Of a DNA stretch of 64,000 bases, positions 42,445 through 51,696 are shown in pieces. Numbering within the stretch: position 1 is the first letter of the stretch; each line of letters begins with the position of its first letter. Location: NCBI GenBank assembly GCA_021768245.1, contig JAETNO010000015.1, forward strand, positions 6,487 to 70,486, read 5' to 3'. This DNA comes from Bacteroidaceae bacterium. GTDB taxonomy: Bacteria > Bacteroidota > Bacteroidia > Bacteroidales > Muribaculaceae. The notes below the pieces were generated by a model. It was not told the DNA's origin. It ran no database searches and was given only the letters and a program-made list of their open reading frames with translations. A program made the position numbers and the translations under genes.

Positions 42445-45258
42445 TTAATTCTGTTTTGATAGGGTGAGAGGTATAAGTCTCACTTTTGAGTTCAGTCCGG
42501 CGGGAATGGTAGGCCATTCACCGAAACTGAATTTTTTCGCGTTGGTTACGGATGCGATGTTGGCATCCTTGAATATTCGCCAGTTGACACCTCTGCGTTC
42601 ATAGTCGGCTATGCGGTTGGCCTGAATGTTGGTCACGTCGATTTCAATCGTGTTGACGCCGTTGCGAAGCAGTTTGCCGACACGGAGGGTGAAGGGCACG
42701 CTCCATGCTTTTCCGGCAGGGATTCCGTTGATTCTTACGTCGGCGCTTTCCCGCACGTCGCCGAGGTCGAGGAGCCAGTCGTCGGCTGAGGCCGGATTGT
42801 CGAGATTGAATTGGACCGTGTAGCGGGCAGTGCCGAAGTTCACTTTCGCATTGTCGACGGGAAGTGCTGTCCAGTTTACGAGTGAATCGGTTGAGAATGT
42901 CCCTTCGATTGCCGGTTCGCTTTGGACGAATGATATGTTCCATCCATGGTCAATGTCAATCGCCTTCCCTTTTGATTCGATGTATGGCCATGCCTCCACA
43001 GTCGGTTTTTTGTCGAAGGTTTTGAGGAGTATTGACTGTCCGGGTTCAAGTTGCAGTCTCAGTTGTGTTGTCCCGTTGCCGGAAGTGCGGGTCTGAGCCA
43101 GGCCTTTTTTCCCCGTAAGAGGGTCAAAGATTTCTATGGCTGCCGCAGGTTTTGCAAGGTCTACCCAGCCGTCGATTTTGCGGTCATTGAGGAGCGACAG
43201 AAAATAATTGTGTCCCCCGGTTTCATTATTGCGGCGAATCATGGAAAGGCCGTAGCGAGTGCGCAGAGTCTCGGGGGCTACTCCTGTCAGTGGCAGAACC
43301 TCGGCAAAGTCGGGAGCGGTGATAATCCGGCCTTTCCCATAATTGTGAATTTCAGCGGTTTTGCCGATTGCAGGAAGTGTGGCTGTCAGTTTTGACAATT
43401 CTTTGCGACGTTCGTCGAGTTTTGCAAGTCCCGGAACATCGGAAGGTTCCGTGCCTATGAAAAGGACTGTGGCTCCTTCGCGACATAGGTCGAGAATTTT
43501 TCCGAGTGTCGCCGGACTCATGAATTTGACCGGAGGTATTATGAGGGCCGGATAGATTGCTCCTCCTTTTGCATGAAGCCGTCCGTCAGCTCCGACTGTA
43601 AGTGAGTCGAGCAGGGCGTCGGAGATATAGTCGGTGTCGTATCCGGCTCGCATGATTTCAGTCACGCTGCGTTTTATATCCGGCATGCGCTGCTGCATCT
43701 TGTGGATGTCGAACATTAGATAAGGGTTGCCACCCTGACGGTGCCACACATCTTCTATCGGGAAATAGAGGAGGAAGTCATTGTCAGGAGTCCCTGCCGA
43801 CAGGAAAGCCTGACAGCGTGTGATATAGCGGAAGAGCGAATCGGCATCGCGCCAGATGGAGTTGGTGGGCGACATGTTGATTGACGCGTAGAACATCCAT
43901 CCCGGGAAAGCCACTCCTTTTGGAGAATAGGGAGCACCGTGAAAATAAACATGGTTGACTCCTGAGCAGAGCATCTGGTCTATTTCCGGTTTACAGCGAG
44001 AGAGAGAGGTGCGGAAATGTTCCGTGAGCCATGTAAGAGTTTCGGCAGAAGTTAGCCTTTTGCCGCTGACATGGGCCGCAGAAGATGCGAACTTCAGCAC
44101 TGCCGGGTCGGAATCGCTGGGACGTGTCGGGCCATCCTGCACAAGCCCCGGAATCGAGAAATCCGTCTGGCCGAAAGACTCACATTCGGGGATATCGACT
44201 GCGGCATATAGGTCGATGATGTTTGCCGGTGAACCATGGGATTGATTACGCACCCTGACACCGTGTTTATGGGCACGTGCCAGCCACAAATCGGTGAAAT
44301 TCTCGCGTAACATTCTTGCGAGTGTGCTGCGATAGTCCCTTACGATGCGTTGACGGAGTTCATTGTGATTCTTGTCGTTGAGAAATTCCGGAATATACAG
44401 TTCGAGGCTGTATCCATGGTCACGACGGAACTCATCGAGGATATTATCAGCCCAGTCAGAGCCGTAGACTTCATAAGAGTCATTGAAGAATGTGTCAGGC
44501 ATCGGTGCTCCCGAAGCGGCAAACGCACGCTCGAAGCGGTCGAAATAGTGGTTAATGGCTTCGCTGTCATAGTGATTGACCACGTAGCCCTCTCCTCCCG
44601 GAGCCGCACGCTTCACTTTTTGGAATGTTCGTCCGGAGAAGATTGCATATACCGTCCAGTCTCCGTCTGCTTTAGGCGCTTTCCATTTAAGAATGGAATC
44701 GCGTCCGAGTTTGGAGGTAATGTCGAGGCGGCGGTCACCATTGCATGCTATGATTGCCTGGAGTGTCGCCACAGGGCGTTGCTTATTATCTCGTGGAAGA
44801 ATTTTTTCAGCTATCTTCTTCCCGGGACTTACAGTCCATGATTCCACGACACGCTTGCGCGCTCCATATTCTGTGCCTACCTCCGGACCTCCGAAAGGCC
44901 AGCCGGTGCCATTGTTCATGTCTATCTGTAGCCCGAGTCTGCGTCCTTCGGAAATGGTGTGGTAAAGCATGTCCATCCATTTGGGAGACAGATAGTCGAT
45001 ATCATTGGCTTCATTGCCTTTGACTCCGTAGATGGGTGTAATCTCAACTCCTCCCAATCCTTTTTCTGCAAATTCTTCAAGATTGAAGGTGAGGCCCTCA
45101 CGGTCAACGGCGCTCCCGAGCCACCACCATCGCGCGAACGGACGGTTTTCCACGGTTTCGGGATACCAGTCAGTCCCGGCATTACCGTCGGCATATGCCA
45201 CAGCCGGAGCGAGAGAGGCACATAAAAGAGTTACAGCGAATATTTGCTTGAGTTTCAT
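42445..45258 (-). CDS. GH106 alpha-L-rhamnosidase
   Basis: 937 residues with a signal peptide (MKLKQIFAVTLLCASLAPAVAYA). 'RPFARWWWLGSAVDREGLTFNLEEFAEKGLGGVEITPIYGV' (about 38-79) and 'GLQIDMNNGTGWPFGGPEV' (about 108-126) are the signature of GH106, a TIM-barrel family that removes terminal rhamnose from rhamnogalacturonan and related glycans. The C-terminal part (about 770-937) is a beta-sandwich, GH2-like sugar-binding region. It is 13 bases after the DUF4450 gene and 29 bases before GH105. Rhamnose release fits with the acetylesterase at 50712. Confidence 0.9.
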   Translation of the reverse strand: MKLKQIFAVTLLCASLAPAVAYADGNAGTDWYPETVENRPFARWWWLGSAVDREGLTFNLEEFAEKGLGGVEITPIYGVKGNEANDIDYLSPKWMDMLYHTISEGRRLGLQIDMNNGTGWPFGGPEVGTEYGARKRVVESWTVSPGKKIAEKILPRDNKQRPVATLQAIIACNGDRRLDITSKLGRDSILKWKAPKADGDWTVYAIFSGRTFQKVKRAAPGGEGYVVNHYDSEAINHYFDRFERAFAASGAPMPDTFFNDSYEVYGSDWADNILDEFRRDHGYSLELYIPEFLNDKNHNELRQRIVRDYRSTLARMLRENFTDLWLARAHKHGVRVRNQSHGSPANIIDLYAAVDIPECESFGQTDFSIPGLVQDGPTRPSDSDPAVLKFASSAAHVSGKRLTSAETLTWLTEHFRTSLSRCKPEIDQMLCSGVNHVYFHGAPYSPKGVAFPGWMFYASINMSPTNSIWRDADSLFRYITRCQAFLSAGTPDNDFLLYFPIEDVWHRQGGNPYLMFDIHKMQQRMPDIKRSVTEIMRAGYDTDYISDALLDSLTVGADGRLHAKGGAIYPALIIPPVKFMSPATLGKILDLCREGATVLFIGTEPSDVPGLAKLDERRKELSKLTATLPAIGKTAEIHNYGKGRIITAPDFAEVLPLTGVAPETLRTRYGLSMIRRNNETGGHNYFLSLLNDRKIDGWVDLAKPAAAIEIFDPLTGKKGLAQTRTSGNGTTQLRLQLEPGQSILLKTFDKKPTVEAWPYIESKGKAIDIDHGWNISFVQSEPAIEGTFSTDSLVNWTALPVDNAKVNFGTARYTVQFNLDNPASADDWLLDLGDVRESADVRINGIPAGKAWSVPFTLRVGKLLRNGVNTIEIDVTNIQANRIADYERRGVNWRIFKDANIASVTNAKKFSFGEWPTIPAGLNSKVRLIPLTLSKQN

Positions 45259-45271
45259 TTCATAAGTGGTA

Positions 45272-48200
45272 TTATGGGCGTTGGATAGTGAGACCCATTA
45301 GCCCGATTACTACATCTCCTGACAGGGTTTCGAGCGTCAGAGACTTCAATTCTCGCTCAGGATTGACGGGTATGTCGACCAGCACCGATGCTCCTGCCTC
45401 AATCCTACGCCCGTCCACGCCCTTTATGTCAAGTTCCTTGCCGAGATGGCGGCTCACATGTCCGTCTTTCAAATGAAGACGGTAGGGTGGAAGGCTTCCT
45501 TCCGCAAGCGCGAACGCATGATTGTCGTAGTAAAAATCCTGTTCGATAGGAGCATAGTTGTGAGGATTGATTAGCGAGACTCTCTCAGTGCTTCCATCGG
45601 CATAATCGACGCGGATAATACCGTTCTCAATATTGCATTGCATGTGGTTAGTCGAACCGGCCACAACGAGATAGATGTGTGAGGCCTTTCCGTTGAGCGC
45701 GATGCTTGCCGAATCGGGATAGTTGTCCCAAAGAGACGTGAAGAGGATGTTTTTGCCCTCATCAGGCATCGCGAATGGTATGCCTAACTCAGTTTTAAGT
45801 ATTCCTCCATTGTTGGCAAGACGTTTTCGGAGACCGCTGTCGTCTATCTCTGCTGTCATTTTTGGGTGACACCAGTCGCCGATACCCTGTTTGGGGAGCT
45901 GAAGTGTAGTGACTTTTGGCCGTGACGAGAGGTACTCGTTACGATAGATGTCAGTTACGGATGCATTGCAGGCAGATGAGATGTCAATAAGCTCACATCT
46001 GTCAGGGAGGATGTCGTCAAAGCCGTTGGCGGGTATGTCGACAAGCGGTTTTACGCTATTGGCTTCAGTTTCCCACCATGTGAACATTCCGCTTTTCATT
46101 TCCGTAAATTTCACGGGCCCTTCATTACGGATTTTCCCCGTAGCTTCCGGCTTGAAATTACAGTCGGCTTCAATAGTGATTTCGAGCTTTGGTGCGGTTC
46201 CTGCATTGATTGATATGTAAGGACGGCCAATTGCATTGGCTACCGGACTCCATTTGCCTTTCTTGCCGTTGACTGTGACTGTTTTCACCCCCTTGACGGG
46301 GACGGTCAATATGAGCGATGAATTCTTTCCGTAACGGTTGTCTATAATATATGTGGTAAGATTACCATTGCGTTGGAAACTGTAGGACATATCAGGAAGC
46401 GATACGGACGCGGAGTTCCATGCAGCGGGAAAACCGGGGCGGATTTCCACTTTTGGGTCAGGGCCGATAAGGTCGGGCCGTATTCCGAACAGTCCTTCTG
46501 TGAGCGCACGGCTCCAGACTCCTATCGGGTCTGCGAAATCGCGGTAACACTCACCTCTCGCTGCATCATAATGGCTTATTTGTCCGAAATTAAGCGGACA
46601 TGCTCCAAGATACATATTGTCTTTGGCCACACTTTTCATAAGAGCATAAGCCTCTTCCGCTCTTCCAGCCTGCCAATAGGCGAGGGCCGTATGCATCACC
46701 TCTGCGATAGCTACGTTGTTGATACTCCAGGAATAAGGTTTCCAGTTGGTGGTCGCAAGGGTGAAAAGGCCTTCCTCCCCGTCGGTAGAGACAACCGGGA
46801 TACGTGGAATTTCCCTGTCGATATAGCATGTAGCCGCATAGGCTTTGAAGGGGTCGGCAATTTCTGAGTCTATCGCATGGTAGACAGTCCACACAGCCGC
46901 TGACGGATGGAGGCGTTTATGTCCGCCTGCGTCGCGGTATTCAGCCCATTGCCCTCTCTCCGGCATCCAGAGAACGTTGTCGATTGCAGCACCGATGGCA
47001 TCGGCCTCTTTGGCATATGGTTCGGGATTTTCGCCTATAGCTGCCGCCACTTGTGCGGCCATGCGGTTAGCAAACATATTATAGGCCGATGAGTGGGTCA
47101 CTGCGCCTCCGCTATAATAGAGCGCGTCGCTTGCCCAGATGCAGCAGTATGCATCATACAGATGGTCGCCGTCTGGGTCGAAGTTCCGTTTCTCCCATTC
47201 AAGATGGCGTTTGACCACGGGGAATAGCTTTCGCATAGCTGCAGTGTCGCCTGTGTGGCGGAAATGGCGCATCATGGCATCGATATAGACGAGGTTCATG
47301 TCATAGTGCGACATCTCGTCCTTTTTCCCGGGTCGACGGCAGATATAACCGTTGCTGTACATCGGAGTGCCCCATTTTTTATCCGCGCGTGCGAGATTCA
47401 GCGTGGAGTCCTGTTGCGGATGGGGCAATGTCGGTTCTATATCTGTAATCTGGTTGGAGGCGTAGGTGTCGAAGTGGGTAAGTGCACGGTCATGACGTCC
47501 GATTGCGTCACCGACATAGGCACCTCTCCACCCGAGATGGGGAGTGCGCCATCCTATAGAGCCATGAAGCCATGCCTCTCCGCTCCATATGCCATCGGCT
47601 GCCACAGCAAGGGCTCCCCCGACAGGGTTAAGCCATTCTTCGGGGGTGGTGAATGACACTGTTGAGGCAAGCTCCGCACGCTCGTTCTCGGCCTGTTTCA
47701 TAAGCGAGGCTAAAGAGCGACCTTTCGGTGGCTCGGAATTTGGAAAGAGAGCTATGTAGACTGTCTGTCCCGGTTTTACTTCGATTTCGCCTTCATAGGC
47801 CGGCAGGGAATTGATTTGATATTTTTTAGCCGGTATTATAAGAGACAGGGTTTTGCGCTCTTTTTTACCATACTCTACTTTTACGTTGTTCCCTTTGACT
47901 GTAAATATGTTCCCTGTGCAATATTCCGGCTTAAGGTCGAAGCAGTCGGCGGCATCTACGCCAAGGTCTCCCTCACGTGAGAATTTCTTGTCGGCCACTC
48001 CTCCGAAACGGATCGGGACTGTTATTTTCCTGTCAGTAGTGTTGTGGATTGACCATAAAGCCATGTCGGTGGAGCGCATCACCTGGGCTTCGACTTCTAC
48101 ACCTCCCTGACTGTAGTTCATGCGCCCGGGAGTGTAGCGGGCCATGCATTTCCCTTCAGGGAGAGTCAAACGGAGATTACCTCCCATGCGCGGGAGATAG

Positions 48201-48412
48201 ACGCCGAATTCAGGCATGTCGCTACAATCGACACGAAAGCCTGAATGTGCACCATATAGACCTCTGTTGAAGCGCGTTTTGCCGTCGACGGCGACAGCAG
48301 ATGTGCCGTCGGGCATATAGTGTACCGGACGTAATTCATCGTTGGCCATAACGCCCGTTATGGCCAACGATGCGAGTATCGCCGGAAAAAATATTCTGCG
48401 AAACTTGTCCAT
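45272..48412 (-). CDS. Large DUF4450 protein with (alpha/alpha)6 glycosidase-like domain
   Basis: 1046 residues with a signal peptide (MDKFRRIFFPAILASLAITGVMA). The N-terminal 200 residues match DUF4450 (ELRPVHYMPDGTSAVAVDGKTRFNRGLYGAHSGFRVDCSDMPEFGVYLPRMGG). The middle (about 250-720) is a toroid of helix pairs like clan GH-L/GH-M glycosidases, with several candidate acids, for example 'YVGDAIGRHDRALTHF' and 'WASDALYYSGGAVTHSSAYN'. The C-terminal 300 residues are beta-rich. Such proteins occur in pectin loci of Bacteroidales, and a glycosidase activity is likely but not assigned here. It begins 19 bases after the GH-L-like gene. Confidence 0.8.
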   Translation of the reverse strand: MDKFRRIFFPAILASLAITGVMANDELRPVHYMPDGTSAVAVDGKTRFNRGLYGAHSGFRVDCSDMPEFGVYLPRMGGNLRLTLPEGKCMARYTPGRMNYSQGGVEVEAQVMRSTDMALWSIHNTTDRKITVPIRFGGVADKKFSREGDLGVDAADCFDLKPEYCTGNIFTVKGNNVKVEYGKKERKTLSLIIPAKKYQINSLPAYEGEIEVKPGQTVYIALFPNSEPPKGRSLASLMKQAENERAELASTVSFTTPEEWLNPVGGALAVAADGIWSGEAWLHGSIGWRTPHLGWRGAYVGDAIGRHDRALTHFDTYASNQITDIEPTLPHPQQDSTLNLARADKKWGTPMYSNGYICRRPGKKDEMSHYDMNLVYIDAMMRHFRHTGDTAAMRKLFPVVKRHLEWEKRNFDPDGDHLYDAYCCIWASDALYYSGGAVTHSSAYNMFANRMAAQVAAAIGENPEPYAKEADAIGAAIDNVLWMPERGQWAEYRDAGGHKRLHPSAAVWTVYHAIDSEIADPFKAYAATCYIDREIPRIPVVSTDGEEGLFTLATTNWKPYSWSINNVAIAEVMHTALAYWQAGRAEEAYALMKSVAKDNMYLGACPLNFGQISHYDAARGECYRDFADPIGVWSRALTEGLFGIRPDLIGPDPKVEIRPGFPAAWNSASVSLPDMSYSFQRNGNLTTYIIDNRYGKNSSLILTVPVKGVKTVTVNGKKGKWSPVANAIGRPYISINAGTAPKLEITIEADCNFKPEATGKIRNEGPVKFTEMKSGMFTWWETEANSVKPLVDIPANGFDDILPDRCELIDISSACNASVTDIYRNEYLSSRPKVTTLQLPKQGIGDWCHPKMTAEIDDSGLRKRLANNGGILKTELGIPFAMPDEGKNILFTSLWDNYPDSASIALNGKASHIYLVVAGSTNHMQCNIENGIIRVDYADGSTERVSLINPHNYAPIEQDFYYDNHAFALAEGSLPPYRLHLKDGHVSRHLGKELDIKGVDGRRIEAGASVLVDIPVNPERELKSLTLETLSGDVVIGLMGLTIQRP

Positions 48413-48431
48413 GAAATCGTGTCAGTTTCTG

Positions 48432-50537
48432 TTAGGGCAATGGTTTGATGCCTTCCCAACGTACATCCCATGTGCCATCCTTGGGGAAGCCAGGATTCTC
48501 GACCTCACAGCCGTCCCAACCGGCACACATAAGGGCTACAGCGGTCAAAAGGCCACCGTTGCCGGGGAGGTAGCAGCGGAGACGGTTGTCCTGGAAGTTG
48601 TGGCCGTTGGGCAGGTAGGTATTGGTGCGTTTGTCCATGAGCAGTGCGTTGATGGCTTTTTCGGGGTGGCCGAGGCGCACGGCGTTCATTGCCGTTGTCG
48701 GGTAATCCCAGCCCCAGGTCTTGTCCCAGTTCCAGTTGTCGTAAACCCAGTCAAAGGTGTTGTCCATTATGTCGCCTTTGATAAGGGAATTGTTTGGAAG
48801 TATGCCGACAGCGGCGAGTACTGCCATATGGTCGGAGGTAAGACGGATGTCGCTGTAGGTTTCGGGAGCGGTTTCTGCAGCAAGATACAGGCTGTCTTTG
48901 GCAGCGAGGGGTGAGAGATTGGCGATTATCTCATCCCATTTTTCCACACGTGGTTCACCCTTGCGCTCGCGCCAGTTCTGAGCGGCATTGAGTGCGTAGT
49001 GCCAGTATGACAGCTCGAAAGGAGGGTTGACGGTCTCGGACGCGCGCAGTGTTTCCTGAGCGGGAATAATTCCTCGGAGGATATAGCGGCCGGTCGAATC
49101 CTTTTCTGCGAAATCAGCCATGAACTCGGCGGTTCCCTGTACGAGGTCGTAATAACGGTTGATGATTGCAGTGTCGTTCTGCGCACGGTAGGCGAGTTCG
49201 GCAAGATAGATGAGGTGAGGCTGTTGCCAGATGAGGAATGAACCGACCTTGGAGGGGGCTTCGATACCTGAGGGGTCTGTCATTTTCATCCAGCGCAGGC
49301 CCTTGAAGCCTTGGCGCTCCGCAATGTCGCGTGCGATATGGGCGGAGCTTTCATACCAGGGAAGCGTACGGTTCAGCAGGTCTTCATGTCCCCAGAGTGC
49401 GAACTGGGCCTGATGCCACCAAATCATTTCCATGTGGAATTTGCCGAACCACGAATTATAGGTGAGTCCCGTTTCCTGAGGAGGTGTGGACCCGGCACAC
49501 TGAATTGCGAGGAGATACTGTGAGAGCACCACGCGACGTTCAAGTTCCTTGGCGCGTGGGTCGGTGCAATGGCTGAAGTCAACTACTCCTCCCTTTGTCC
49601 AGAAGTCTTTCCAGTATTTTGCTGATGCATCGCGGGTTTCCGCGAGGGATGCATTGGCTTTTTCGGGTGTAGCAGATGAATAGGTGGCGCTTATATCCCA
49701 TTCGTCGGAAGCGGGAGTGAGGATGAGGGTGTTGTTGCCCTCCTGCTTAAGACTTGCGTCGCCTGTCCATGCGACATTAATATAATAGGTGGTGGAGTCG
49801 AGTTTGTGGGCGAGAAGTGCGTGGTTTGTGTCGCTCTCGATGATTTCCGTGATGTGGAGCGAGTCGGCATCCCAGTTGCATGCGTCGTCACAATGTCCGC
49901 CTGTGGGATAGGGGAGACGTATGGCGAGCGGGAGATGCTTGCTGTCTTTGATTGATGCGGCCATCATATCGGCGTCAGGATGAACATATGTGCGTACTTC
50001 CACGGGTGAGCCGTCGACCTTGAAATCTGAACGGATTTCGCCGTTCCACATGTCGAGGGTCTGGTCAATGTCGCTTATTTGCTCCGGTTGAAGTCCATAG
50101 AAGCCTATAGCTCCGAGGTGGAGGCGGTGGGGATTCACACGATACCAGTTGGCAGCGTCATGTGGACGTCCGGCTTCGTTGAACTGTACGGCATATGGCT
50201 CCTTGCGGCCACGTCCGAAGTCGTAGTCCTTGAGCGATTCTTCAAATTTAAGGCTGTCGGGGTTTGAGAAACTGTGCCAACCCCATTGGCTCATGGTTCC
50301 CAGGGGAACTCCTTTGCTGTAGAGTTCGGGGAAAGTCTGGAGACCTGTCACGTCGACAGTGACAGCGAATTCTCCGTTACCAACAGAAAGAGACGCCATT
50401 GTGTCAATGGCTGTGATGTGCGGATTGTTGCGTTCTACAAGGGCCTGACGGTCAATGGCCGATGAATTTCCACACGCGACAAATGCCTGCAACGGAAGCG
50501 TGAGCGCTGCGGCATAAAAGAAGTTCTTGAATGTCAT
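48432..50537 (-). CDS. GH65/GH95-like (alpha/alpha)6 glycosidase, lipoprotein
   Basis: 701 residues with a lipoprotein-type signal (MTFKNFFYAAALTLPLQAFVAC, Cys22). An N-terminal beta-sandwich (about 30-290: MASLSVGNGEFAVTVDVTGLQTFPELY) is followed by a helix-pair barrel (about 300-640) with 'SWFGKFHMEMIWWHQAQFALWGHEDLL', a region that in clan GH-L enzymes lines the active site. 'TSDHMAVLAAVGILPN' and 'WDKTWGWDYPTTAMNAVRLG' complete the barrel. It is the first gene of the operon and has a good promoter. Family number and substrate (rhamnosyl, fucosyl or other) cannot be told from sequence alone; the lipoprotein signal suggests the periplasm or surface. Confidence 0.8.
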   Translation of the reverse strand: MTFKNFFYAAALTLPLQAFVACGNSSAIDRQALVERNNPHITAIDTMASLSVGNGEFAVTVDVTGLQTFPELYSKGVPLGTMSQWGWHSFSNPDSLKFEESLKDYDFGRGRKEPYAVQFNEAGRPHDAANWYRVNPHRLHLGAIGFYGLQPEQISDIDQTLDMWNGEIRSDFKVDGSPVEVRTYVHPDADMMAASIKDSKHLPLAIRLPYPTGGHCDDACNWDADSLHITEIIESDTNHALLAHKLDSTTYYINVAWTGDASLKQEGNNTLILTPASDEWDISATYSSATPEKANASLAETRDASAKYWKDFWTKGGVVDFSHCTDPRAKELERRVVLSQYLLAIQCAGSTPPQETGLTYNSWFGKFHMEMIWWHQAQFALWGHEDLLNRTLPWYESSAHIARDIAERQGFKGLRWMKMTDPSGIEAPSKVGSFLIWQQPHLIYLAELAYRAQNDTAIINRYYDLVQGTAEFMADFAEKDSTGRYILRGIIPAQETLRASETVNPPFELSYWHYALNAAQNWRERKGEPRVEKWDEIIANLSPLAAKDSLYLAAETAPETYSDIRLTSDHMAVLAAVGILPNNSLIKGDIMDNTFDWVYDNWNWDKTWGWDYPTTAMNAVRLGHPEKAINALLMDKRTNTYLPNGHNFQDNRLRCYLPGNGGLLTAVALMCAGWDGCEVENPGFPKDGTWDVRWEGIKPLP

Positions 50538-50615
50538 CAGTACTGAATCTTAATGGTCAATTTAAGGGTTTATTATCGGATATATAAAAATACAAATAAA
50601 AATCTTTCCGCTTTG

Positions 50616-50646
50616 CAAAGATAGGCTTTTTCTTTTAACTTTTCAA
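50616..50646 (-). promoter_or_regulatory. Promoter of the five-gene glycan-degradation operon
   Basis: Minus strand: TTG (50644-50646), 20-base spacer, TATCTTTG (50616-50623). The leader to the first start (50537) is about 70 bases. It overlaps the -33 region of the divergent acetylesterase promoter, so the two could be controlled together. Confidence 0.75.
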
Positions 50647-50656
50647 CATATTTGCT

Positions 50657-50664
50657 TACTTTTG
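50657..50664 (+). promoter_or_regulatory. -7 box for the acetylesterase gene
   Basis: TACTTTTG, followed by CA, 48 bases before the ATG at 50712. No TTG box lies at the usual distance (TTTT is there), so activation by a regulator may be needed. Confidence 0.55.
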
Positions 50665-50711
50665 CAGTCAAACTACAATTCATAATTTCTTTAACCGCCT
50701 CTTAAATTATC

Positions 50712-51560
50712 ATGAAATTCTTATCTGCTTTATTCGTTGCTTGCGCACTTCCGTTTGTTTCTGCGGCGCAGGCTCCTTCCGACACAATCACTGTATTTAT
50801 GATTGGCGACTCCACCATGGCCAATAAGCCACTCGACAAAGAGAATCAGGAACGTGGCTGGGGACAGATGCTTCCGATTTATTTCGACGGTGCCATAAAG
50901 GTTGATAACCACGCTGTCAATGGCCGCAGCTCAAAGAGCTTTATCGATGAGGGACGCTGGGAAAAGGTGCGCGAGAAAATCCGTCCCGGTGATTATGTGA
51001 TTATACAGTTCGGTCACAACGACGAGAAGAAGAAAAGCCCCGACCGCTATACAGTGCCCGGCGGAACTTTCGACGAGAATCTGAAGAAGTTCGTTAATGA
51101 AGCACGCGAAAAGGGTGCGACGCCGATATTGATGAACTCTATTGTGCGTCGTAATTTCCCTGCCAACGGTATTGCAGCCGCCCAGACCGATGATCGTCAG
51201 AAAACCTGGAAGAAAGGTCTCGAAAACTATCCTGCCGAGGGCGATTCGCTTGTCGACACCCACGGAGCTTATCTCGATTCGCCCCGCAATGTGGCCAAGG
51301 AGCTTGGAGTGGCTTTCATCGATATGAATAAACTTACTCATGACCTCGTGCAAGGCATGGGCACGGAGCAGTCAAAATCTCTCTACATGTGGATGCCGGT
51401 GGGCGTCTATGAATTCGCCCCTAACGGACGCATAGACAATACGCATCTCAATGTGTTCGGTGCCATAGTAGTTTCACGCCTTGCCGTCAATGGTCTCGCG
51501 CAGGAAGTTCCAGCTCTTAAGCCTTATATACGCAAGACGGTTTATAACCTTAACAAATAG
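50712..51560 (+). CDS. Rhamnogalacturonan acetylesterase (SGNH, CE12-like)
   Basis: 282 residues with a signal peptide (MKFLSALFVACALPFVSA). SGNH blocks: Ser34 in MIGDSTMAN, a Gly in the NGRSSKS turn, Asn103 in FGHNDEK, and Asp242/His245 in IDNTHLN. This matches the rhamnogalacturonan acetylesterase (CE12) group, which removes acetyl groups from pectin backbone galacturonic acid so that lyases and hydrolases can act. It diverges from the glycosidase operon with promoters less than 50 bases apart. A convergent hairpin follows. Confidence 0.92.
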   Translation: MKFLSALFVACALPFVSAAQAPSDTITVFMIGDSTMANKPLDKENQERGWGQMLPIYFDGAIKVDNHAVNGRSSKSFIDEGRWEKVREKIRPGDYVIIQFGHNDEKKKSPDRYTVPGGTFDENLKKFVNEAREKGATPILMNSIVRRNFPANGIAAAQTDDRQKTWKKGLENYPAEGDSLVDTHGAYLDSPRNVAKELGVAFIDMNKLTHDLVQGMGTEQSKSLYMWMPVGVYEFAPNGRIDNTHLNVFGAIVVSRLAVNGLAQEVPALKPYIRKTVYNLNK

Positions 51561-51647
51561 GATTGTTTCTTTCTGAAATGATGGCTATGAGTTTTAAATC
51601 GGCTGTTTGGAGCTGATTTAAATATTCCGCTGTCAAATAAGATAACG

Positions 51648-51689
51648 CTGCGGGCCGTGGAGGTTGAATTTGACCTTGACGGCCCGCAG
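51648..51689. terminator. Hairpin between acetylesterase and response regulator
   Basis: 11-bp stem CTGCGGGCCGT / ACGGCCCGCAG with an inner AGGT / ACCT; GC-rich but without a strong T run on either side. It separates two convergent transcripts. Confidence 0.55.
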
Positions 51690-51696
51690 TTCAGTC

